From assembly GCA_964474455.1 (NCBI GenBank), contig CAYYSU010000068.1, positions 1 to 6,966 of the forward strand: a DNA stretch of 6,966 bases, in the 5' to 3' direction. This stretch comes from BM520 sp964474455. GTDB lineage: Bacteria > Bacteroidota > Bacteroidia > Bacteroidales > BM520. Below are positions 1-4,655 of the stretch, piece by piece (positions within the stretch are counted from its first letter, which is position 1; every line of letters starts with the position of its first letter). Position numbers and translations under genes: made by a program. Below the pieces are notes generated by a model. It worked only from the letters and a program-made list of their open reading frames with translations. It had not been told where the DNA came from and ran no database searches.

Positions 1-204
1 TCAGGGGTGTGGCAGGCATGGTATGAGGATGGAACGCTATGGAGCTCAGGCGAATTTTTCCAAGGTAAAGCTCATGGGTATAGAACAGTATACCATGAAA
101 ACGGTAACATATATTATAATGGATGTTACACCAATGGTGTCCGCAGTGGGCATTGGGAATTCTTTAGTTTACAGGGTGTTAAAGAAAATGAGATAGATTA
201 TTAA
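1..204 (+). CDS. MORN-variant repeat protein, 3' end (5' truncated by window edge)
   Basis: The frame is open from base 1, so this is the C-terminal 67 residues of a longer gene; the GTG at 7-9 is probably internal. The visible protein is a tandem repeat with a period of 24 residues: glycines fall at residues 11, 35 and 59 in the aligned motifs YEDG, HENG and SLQG, with a second set at 17 and 41 (SSG, YNG) and a third at 26 and 50 (AHG, RSG). This G-x-W-x-x-Y-x-x-x-G pattern is typical of the MORN_2 repeat family, often labelled 'YwqK family antitoxin-like' in Bacteroidetes, although most members have no shown antitoxin role. Such proteins fold as beta-hairpin repeats. No partner or function can be inferred here. 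Its TAA stop overlaps the TAA stop of the convergent S4 gene in the shared bases 201-204. Confidence 0.75.
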   Translation, partial: SGVWQAWYEDGTLWSSGEFFQGKAHGYRTVYHENGNIYYNGCYTNGVRSGHWEFFSLQGVKENEIDY

Positions 205-213
205 TCTTTTTTT
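195..213 (+). terminator. weak candidate terminator at convergent gene ends
   Basis: A short hairpin AGATT/AATCT (195-199 with 203-207, three-base loop) is followed by a run of T at 207-213. It spans the overlapping stop codons of the MORN-repeat gene and the S4 gene. The stem has five base pairs with only one G:C, so it is weak. The leftward strand has a poorer T-rich tail. The position at a convergent gene boundary is the main reason to list it. Confidence 0.3.
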
Positions 214-575
214 AATTTCTCTATCTCTCGTCGATCTTTCTTTGTTGGTCTGCCGATACCGCGGTCACGCCACTCTGTCTTCATCTCTTTTATAAAAACA
301 AGCTTTTCATACTCCTCTTCCGGAGTTCTGTCGATGAGATAATTCTCCACCAGCTTAGCGCCAACACGATTTTTTAGAAGTTCTTTGACCTCAACAGTTT
401 TTTTTATCGGTGGTATTGAAACCTCAATGATAGCACCTTTTTTTATGGTTCTGGAGGCTTTAGCCGGCGTATCGTCGATTTTTATTCTGCCATTTTTGCA
501 AGCCTCTGAAGCCTTGTTGCGAGTTTTAAAAAGCCGCACAGCCCATAACCATTTATCTACCCTTATCTCGTCCAA
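201..575 (-). CDS. hslR: Hsp15-like S4-domain RNA-binding protein, TTG start
   Basis: A 124-residue protein. Residues about 5-65 form an S4 RNA-binding domain that opens with the Hsp15 signature RVDKWLWAVRLFKTR (residues 5-19), followed by ACKNGRIKID. The basic tail GRPTKKDRREIEKLKK (residues 108-123) matches the lysine/arginine-rich end of Hsp15; E. coli HslR is similar in size at about 133 residues. Known family members bind 50S subunits carrying peptidyl-tRNA after aborted translation and help recycle them. The start is the odd feature: the frame is closed by the der TAG at 584-582, and the only start-type codon between that stop and the S4 domain is TTG at 575-573. No Shine-Dalgarno sequence is visible, which is usual in Bacteroidetes. 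The gene is third in the era-der-hslR operon and lies six bases after der in the same frame, so coupled translation is likely (inference). Confidence 0.88.
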   Translation of the reverse strand: MDEIRVDKWLWAVRLFKTRNKASEACKNGRIKIDDTPAKASRTIKKGAIIEVSIPPIKKTVEVKELLKNRVGAKLVENYLIDRTPEEEYEKLVFIKEMKTEWRDRGIGRPTKKDRREIEKLKKD

Positions 576-581
576 AACAAA

Positions 582-1889
582 CTATTTTTTTCTGATAAAT
601 ATCTTAACGGGAACACCGGTGAAGTGAAATTGCTTTCTAAGTTTGTTCTCCAGGAATCTCTTGTACGGGTCTTTTACATACTGTGGGAGATTACAGAAAA
701 ACACAAATACCGGATAATCTTTTTTCAGCTGCGTCACATATTTTATCTTCACCTGCTTGCCTTTGATTGCCGGTGGAGGATTGTTTTCAATGATTGGAAG
801 CATAAAATTGTTGAGCTCTGATGTTGTGATCCTTTTCCTTAGAGTTTGGTGTACCTGATTTAGAACTTCAAGAGTTTTATGTATTCTTTGCTTTTCAGTA
901 ACAGAGGTGAAAATAATTGGCACATCAGTAAATGGTGCTATTTTGTCCAGTACCTTCTGATGTAATTCCAGATGTGTCTGGCTGTCCTTTTCAATGAGGT
1001 CCCATTTGTTAATGGCAATGACGACACCTTTATTGTTTCGATGGATAAGTTGTAAAATATTCAGATCCTGTGCTTCTATTCCTCTTTCAGCATCAATGAT
1101 CAGAAGACATACATCAGAGTACTCAATCGCTCTTATTGAACGCATTACTGAATAGAACTCAATGTTATCCATCTCCTTGTTTTTCTTCCTTAATCCGGCA
1201 GTATCCACCAGCATAAAGTTAAAGCCAAAGCTGGTATAGGGTGTGAAGATAGAATCGCGTGTTGTCCCAGCGATATCTGTAACGATATTTCGTTCTTTTC
1301 CCAGTAGTGCGTTTATGAAGGATGACTTCCCTACATTTGGTCTTCCGACGACTGCAATTCTGGGTGTTTGATCTTCGTCATAATCGTCTTTTGGTTTTTC
1401 AAAATGTGTAACAATAGAATCCAGCAGCTCTCCTGTTCCGGAGCCGTTGATGGCTGATACCGGGAATAGGTTCTCAATGCCAAGGCTATAAAACTCCATT
1501 GCATTAGAGCTTTGTCCCGGATTGTCTATCTTATTTACAACTACATACACAGGTTTCGCAGATCTACGAATGATATTGGCAACTTCTTCGTCTAGAGGAG
1601 TTACCCCTTCATTAGAATCGGTCACAAAGAGAATAACATCAGCTTCCTCCATGGCGATATCCACCTGCTTTCTGATTTCAGCTTCAAAGATATCTTCAGA
1701 CCCAACAATATATCCACCGGTGTCAATGATCGAAAACTCCTTGCCATTCCAGTCGCTCTTTCCATAGTGCCTGTCGCGCGTTACTCCACTCACTGAATCA
1801 ACAATAGCCTGACGCATACCGGTCAGCCGGTTAAAAAGTGTTGATTTACCTACGTTAGGTCTTCCAACAATTGCGATTATATTACTCAT
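582..1889 (-). CDS. der: ribosome-assembly GTPase Der (EngA)
   Basis: A 435-residue protein with the tandem double-G-domain architecture unique to Der/EngA. G domain 1 has GRPNVGKS (9-16), DTGG (56-59), NKID (119-122) and SAI (145-147). G domain 2 has GRPNVGKS (182-189), DTAG (229-232) and NKWD (294-297). Its G5 position reads SVT (329-331) rather than the usual SA-x. The C-terminal KH-like domain covers about 352-435 and ends in TGVPVKIFIRKK, a typical Der ending. The length is normal and the ATG at 1889-1887 places the P-loop at the usual distance from the N-terminus. Der is an essential cytoplasmic GTPase needed for late assembly of the 50S subunit. It lies 23 bases downstream of era and six bases upstream of the hslR-like gene on the same strand, consistent with one transcript. 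Confidence 0.98.
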   Translation of the reverse strand: MSNIIAIVGRPNVGKSTLFNRLTGMRQAIVDSVSGVTRDRHYGKSDWNGKEFSIIDTGGYIVGSEDIFEAEIRKQVDIAMEEADVILFVTDSNEGVTPLDEEVANIIRRSAKPVYVVVNKIDNPGQSSNAMEFYSLGIENLFPVSAINGSGTGELLDSIVTHFEKPKDDYDEDQTPRIAVVGRPNVGKSSFINALLGKERNIVTDIAGTTRDSIFTPYTSFGFNFMLVDTAGLRKKNKEMDNIEFYSVMRSIRAIEYSDVCLLIIDAERGIEAQDLNILQLIHRNNKGVVIAINKWDLIEKDSQTHLELHQKVLDKIAPFTDVPIIFTSVTEKQRIHKTLEVLNQVHQTLRKRITTSELNNFMLPIIENNPPPAIKGKQVKIKYVTQLKKDYPVFVFFCNLPQYVKDPYKRFLENKLRKQFHFTGVPVKIFIRKK

Positions 1890-1912
1890 TGTGTTGTTAT
1901 TTACATAATTTA

Positions 1913-2788
1913 TTAAACATCATATCCAAAGCGTTTCAAATCCTGTTTGTTGTCACGCCAGTCTTTGAGTACCTTGACAGTGATTTCCATGAAAACTTTT
2001 TTCTGTAAGAAGGCCTCAATCTCTTTTCTTGCTCTGGTGGCAACCTTCTTAATAGCCTGACCATCTTTACCCAGGATAATCATCTTCTGGCTCTCGCGGG
2101 AAACATATATTAACGCAGTAATCCTGTCGATATTCTCTTCCTCTTTATATTCTGATATAGCCACTTCACACGAGTAGGGGATCTCTTTTTTGTAGAACTT
2201 TAGTATCTCACCTCTGATTATCTCCGATACAAAAAAGCGTACCGGCTTATCTGTAAGCTCGTTTTTTGGATAAAATGGAGGAGAAACAGGCAGCTTTTCC
2301 ATCAAATAATCAGATACCGCTTCCACATTAAACTTATGTAGTGCCGAAACAGGGATTATCTTTGCTGCGGGAATAAGCTGTTGCCAGTATTTTATCTCCC
2401 CAACAACACCCTTCTGATCATGAAGATCAATTTTATTGATGGCAATAACAACAGGTATTCCTGTGTTTTTTAGCTTTTCTATAATATCCGGATCAGCATC
2501 TCTGTCACCGGATTCTGTTACGAAAAGAAAAATGTCTGCATCTGAAAGAGCTCCCTCCACATAATTCATCATCGACTTCTGCAGGTGGTATGCGGGTTTT
2601 AACATGCCCGGAGTGTCGGAGTAGATAATTTGAAAGTCCTCACCATTGACAATACCCATTATTCTATGCCTTGTGGTTTGTGCTTTTGCTGTTGTTACAG
2701 ATAGCGTTTCCCCAACTAAAACATTCATTAACGTGGATTTTCCCACATTAGGTTTTCCTATTATATTTACAAACCCAGACTTATGCAT
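1913..2788 (-). CDS. era: ribosome-assembly GTPase Era
   Basis: A 291-residue protein of normal Era length. The G domain shows GKPNVGKS (11-18), the TTRHR switch region (38-42), DTPG (58-61), NKID (118-121) and SAL (148-150). The C-terminal type II KH domain carries the GxxG loop GKDG (240-243) and the segment KVFMEITVKVLKDWRDN. Era binds the 3' end of 16S rRNA through the KH domain and acts in 30S maturation. The linker segment RFFVSEIIRGEIL (184-196) has Gly where many Era proteins have an acidic residue. The start at 2788-2786 puts the P-loop about ten residues in, as usual. It is the first gene of a leftward operon with der and the hslR-like gene. In many Bacteroidetes fabH precedes era (general knowledge); here a tRNA gene on the opposite strand lies upstream instead. 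Confidence 0.98.
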   Translation of the reverse strand: MHKSGFVNIIGKPNVGKSTLMNVLVGETLSVTTAKAQTTRHRIMGIVNGEDFQIIYSDTPGMLKPAYHLQKSMMNYVEGALSDADIFLFVTESGDRDADPDIIEKLKNTGIPVVIAINKIDLHDQKGVVGEIKYWQQLIPAAKIIPVSALHKFNVEAVSDYLMEKLPVSPPFYPKNELTDKPVRFFVSEIIRGEILKFYKKEIPYSCEVAISEYKEEENIDRITALIYVSRESQKMIILGKDGQAIKKVATRARKEIEAFLQKKVFMEITVKVLKDWRDNKQDLKRFGYDV

Positions 2789-2813
2789 ATGCGCAGTGCT
2801 TTTTTATCAGATA

Positions 2814-2874
2814 TTTCGTATGGCAAAGAAACGAAAAATATGTGGGGTATCAGGGTGTTATGTGATATCCTGAT
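2814..2874 (-). repeat. two inverted repeats in the era leader region
   Basis: Two separate inverted repeats lie between era and the divergent tRNA promoter. The first pairs TTTCGT (2814-2819) with ACGAAA (2831-2836) and can gain three more A:T pairs beyond a two-base bulge. The second pairs ATCAGG (2849-2854) with CCTGAT (2869-2874), overlapping a competing arrangement TATCA (2848-2852) with TGATA (2863-2867). They could form hairpins in the untranslated leader of the era transcript or be protein-binding sites. Neither is followed by a convincing T-run on the era strand. No function is claimed. No good TAnnTTTG promoter was found for era; the closest match is the minus-strand octamer at 2840-2833, with seven of eight positions. 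Confidence 0.35.
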
Positions 2875-2904
2875 GAAAAAATGTAATTAATTTTCATTTA
2901 CAGT

Positions 2905-2934
2905 TTTGACATTACGATATTTGTTGTACTTTTG
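2905..2934 (+). promoter_or_regulatory. Bacteroidetes-type sigma promoter of the initiator tRNA gene
   Basis: TTTG at 2905-2908 serves as the -33 element and TACTTTTG at 2927-2934 is an exact match to the -7 consensus TAnnTTTG. The spacer is 18 bases, close to the usual 19-21. Transcription should begin around 2940-2943, leaving about 30 bases of 5' leader to be removed from the tRNA by RNase P. This is the promoter class recognised by the primary sigma factor of Bacteroidetes and supports the taxonomic assignment. Confidence 0.75.
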
Positions 2935-2972
2935 CAGTCCTGTTAAAGAAAAGGTATAACCTAAAGATATAT

Positions 2973-3044
<72 letters not shown>

Positions 3045-3049
3045 CTGAG

Positions 3050-3076
3050 AAGGGACTTTTATTAGTCCCTTTTTTT
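3050..3076 (+). terminator. intrinsic terminator of the tRNA gene
   Basis: A perfect seven-base-pair stem AGGGACT (3051-3057) with AGTCCCT (3064-3070), loop TTTATT, extendable by an A:T pair at 3050/3071, is followed by six T at 3071-3076. It starts six bases after the mature tRNA end and is a textbook Rho-independent terminator, so the tRNA transcript is monocistronic. Confidence 0.92.
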
Positions 3077-3190
3077 ATGCCTCATATCTACTCCGAAGAA
3101 AAACACTCTCTGACTCTCGGTATAACTCCATGATCCCTATGAACATATTTACATAGACTGTTGTTATGGTAAGAATAAATATGTAACAAG

Positions 3191-3382
3191 ATGAAAAAAA
3201 ACATAATATTTCTTTTCTCAATGCTTTTCGTAGTAAGTCTATCAGCTCAAACTCCTTTAGAAGAAGCTGTGGATATTAATGTGAAAACTATTCAAGGTGA
3301 TGTATATTCCCTTTTTGATATTCTTGATAGTGGCAAATATGTAGTTATCGATTTTTACTCCACCAATTGTGGGTACTGCCAG
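3191..3382 (+). CDS. secreted thioredoxin-fold protein with CGYC active site, 5' part (cut by sequence gap)
   Basis: The first 64 residues are visible. Residues 1-19 are a classical signal peptide (MKKN, hydrophobic core, SLSA, then QTP), so the product is exported to the periplasm or beyond. The segment KYVVIDFYSTNCGYCQ (49-64) is the beta strand and active-site loop of a thioredoxin/TlpA fold, with redox cysteines at 60 and 63 in a CxxC motif. TlpA-like proteins use this pair to reduce or exchange disulfides in exported proteins; the substrate is unknown. The rest of the domain is hidden by 100 N. The ATG at 3191 is well placed for the signal peptide. No clear TAnnTTTG promoter was found between 3077 and 3190. 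The open frame at 3483-3611 is probably the end of this same gene. Confidence 0.8.
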
Positions 3383-3482
3383 NNNNNNNNNNNNNNNNNN
3401 NNNNNNNNNNNNNNNNNNNNNNNNNNNNNNNNNNNNNNNNNNNNNNNNNNNNNNNNNNNNNNNNNNNNNNNNNNNNNNNNNN
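3383..3482. other. assembly gap, exactly 100 N
   Basis: One hundred consecutive N is the conventional placeholder for a scaffold gap of unknown length, so the distance between the flanking contigs is not measured here. The reading frames on the two sides are shifted by one base across 100 N. If both sides belong to one gene, the true gap must be a multiple of three. A TlpA-like domain plus another domain would need a good deal more than 100 bases. Confidence 0.97.
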
Positions 3483-3611
3483 CTGGATGATAACTCGTGG
3501 AGTGTTGAAGGAGATGGCGAGATGGTTACAAACAACAGCATCGACTGGAGTTATGAACTCAATGACGGCTCCACTCTATTTCAGATTAACGCTGTTTACG
3601 ACAGAAACTAA
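3483..3611 (+). CDS. C-terminal 42 codons of a gene cut by the gap, probably the thioredoxin-fold protein; PKD/Ig-like beta-sandwich end
   Basis: The frame is open from the gap edge to TAA at 3609-3611. It encodes an acidic, serine/asparagine-rich stretch with alternating hydrophobic residues: SWSVEGDGEMV early on and DGSTLFQINAVYDRN at the end. The W-x-V-x-G-D-G start and the final strand ending in AVYD resemble the first and last strands of PKD or Ig-like beta-sandwich domains that often sit at the C-terminus of secreted Bacteroidetes proteins (inference from pattern only). No type IX secretion tail (KxxI/V-type end) is visible. This frame is preferred over the other two because it ends exactly at the convergent gene and terminator; one alternative stops after one codon and the other runs far into the neighbouring lipoprotein gene. 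Confidence 0.55.
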   Translation: MDDNSWSVEGDGEMVTNNSIDWSYELNDGSTLFQINAVYDRN

Positions 3612-3636
3612 AACAGGTTTCTGTTATTTTTTATTT
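3601..3636 (+). terminator. intrinsic terminator overlapping the stop codons of both convergent genes
   Basis: A perfect eight-base-pair inverted repeat ACAGAAAC (3601-3608) with GTTTCTGT (3617-3624) surrounds an eight-base loop and is followed by a T-rich tail at 3624-3636 with six consecutive T. It can terminate rightward transcription of the thioredoxin-fold gene. The last codons and stop of that gene form the left arm and loop, and the right arm lies within the last codons of the leftward lipoprotein gene. On the other strand no T-run follows, so it appears one-way. A competing five-base-pair hairpin (3612-3616 with 3621-3625) leads into the same T-rich tail. Confidence 0.65.
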
Positions 3637-4003
3637 CTATCTCGGACTCTATTATGCTGAGGTTTTCTATTACAATATTGTAAATATCTTCAGCAACTTC
3701 GGGGTATTGGTGGTAATACTCCAGGCTGGTTTTGTATCCTTGATACGTTGTCCCGTATTTCTCAAAAATAATATTATAAAACGCATTAGCATGTTTCAGA
3801 ACATTCTTGTGCTGCACCTGCACCTGCTTTGCTGCACCCTCTGCAATAAAACAGTCGGTCATAATCATTATTAAAGAATCCTTTGTGATAATTCCTGCAG
3901 GAGTTTCATCAGGTATCTCTGCCTGCTTTGGGCTACAACTTGTAACAATAGTGCTGCCAACGAAAAAGAGCAGCACAACAAAAACTCTGTTACCAAAACT
4001 CAT
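3608..4003 (-). CDS. DUF4296-like lipoprotein
   Basis: A 131-residue protein with a hydrophobic N-terminal segment (residues 7-20) leading to VTSC, where Cys23 is the likely lipidated residue of a relaxed Bacteroidetes lipobox. The mature part begins with a disordered stretch (SPKQAEIPDETPAG) and then contains the helical pattern ITKDSLIMIMTDCFIAEGAAK, a central region with NVLKHANAFYNIIFEKYG, and a Tyr-rich helix EYYHQYPEVAEDIYNIV. This layout (short lipoprotein, 'act on D-x-x-x-AE' helix, then F-Y-x-x-x-x-x-K-Y-G-x-T) fits the Bacteroidetes-specific family DUF4296, whose function is unknown. It starts only four bases after the OmpH-like gene stop, so the two are almost certainly co-transcribed and probably both act in the envelope. 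Its TAG stop overlaps the convergent gene's TAA in bases 3608-3611. Confidence 0.8.
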   Translation of the reverse strand: MSFGNRVFVVLLFFVGSTIVTSCSPKQAEIPDETPAGIITKDSLIMIMTDCFIAEGAAKQVQVQHKNVLKHANAFYNIIFEKYGTTYQGYKTSLEYYHQYPEVAEDIYNIVIENLSIIESEIEIKNNRNLF

Positions 4004-4007
4004 TCTA

Positions 4008-4610
4008 TCATTCCTTTAAATCTGAATATTGTTTGTTTAATCCGTCCAAAACGTATGCTGTTATATCATATTTTGGATTTGTAAGAAGTATATCTCCGTT
4101 ATAGGTGTAGTTCAACACGTAGTCGTATGTGAAATTATTATTCACCTTAAGGAACAGAGAAACATTGTCTAGGAGTTGTTTATTCATTTCTGCTTCCATT
4201 TGCATTATCTCCTGGGAATACTTGTCGCGAAGCTGATAAAGCTCCTGTTCTTTCTCCATTAATTTATTATATATCTCTCTGGCGCTTTCCTCAGAAATAG
4301 TGCCTTTGCTCACCTGGTTCTGAAAATATGTAGCATCTGTTTCATACTGTGTCTGTTTTTTCTGGAGTTCTCTCTCCATTATTGCGCTACGGTCGGTAAG
4401 TTTTTTCATCAAATCGTCAACTAAAAGATAGTTGTTCATAATAGAGTCGGCATTGATATATGCAATGTTAACTCCGGATTCTGAATTGTTAACAGGTTGT
4501 GGCACTACAGGTTCGTGCTCTGGTTCTGCCGGTTTTAAAAAAAATAATGATGCTGAAACCGCTAGAGCCAGGAGGCTGATAGTCAGACTCAGATTAGTTT
4601 TTGTTTTCAT
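4008..4610 (-). CDS. OmpH/Skp-family periplasmic chaperone, N-terminally anchored
   Basis: A 200-residue protein. Residues 8-25 form a hydrophobic segment that may be a signal peptide or, as in many Bacteroidetes relatives, an uncleaved membrane anchor. A Pro/Glu-rich linker follows (26-40). The mature domain starts with the OmpH signature NIAYINADSIMNNY (48-61), followed by a long charged coiled coil (about 65-145) rich in Glu, Lys and Gln, and then by the closing helices and strand (to about 190). Skp proteins are trimeric jellyfish-shaped chaperones whose coiled-coil arms hold unfolded outer-membrane proteins. That role is inferred from the family. The length is a little above E. coli Skp because of the anchor and linker. 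The gene lies 45 bases after recQ and four bases before the lipoprotein gene. Confidence 0.88.
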   Translation of the reverse strand: MKTKTNLSLTISLLALAVSASLFFLKPAEPEHEPVVPQPVNNSESGVNIAYINADSIMNNYLLVDDLMKKLTDRSAIMERELQKKQTQYETDATYFQNQVSKGTISEESAREIYNKLMEKEQELYQLRDKYSQEIMQMEAEMNKQLLDNVSLFLKVNNNFTYDYVLNYTYNGDILLTNPKYDITAYVLDGLNKQYSDLKE

Positions 4611-4655
4611 AAATGATAAATGTAAATATTTTTGTAAAAATAGAAGAATCGCTTA

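Noticed and set aside
1..575. A toxin-antitoxin pair formed by the MORN-repeat gene and the S4 gene
   Set aside because: The label 'antitoxin' for MORN_2 proteins is an annotation habit; the neighbour is convergent and is a clear Hsp15-like protein in another operon.
385..627. An 80-codon plus-strand frame with hydrophobic stretches across the hslR/der junction
   Set aside because: It is antisense to two genes of clear family identity; the hydrophobic look comes from reading lysine/glutamate codons on the reverse strand.
3367..3660. Plus-strand frame crossing the gap and running into the lipoprotein gene
   Set aside because: It exists only because N codons are read as open; its post-gap part has no secreted-protein character and overlaps the conserved end of the opposite gene by about 50 bases.
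4621..4640. AT-only near-palindrome between recQ and the OmpH-like gene as a promoter or terminator
   Set aside because: It consists almost only of A and T, has no G:C in the stem, and does not fit the TAnnTTTG promoter consensus on the relevant strand.
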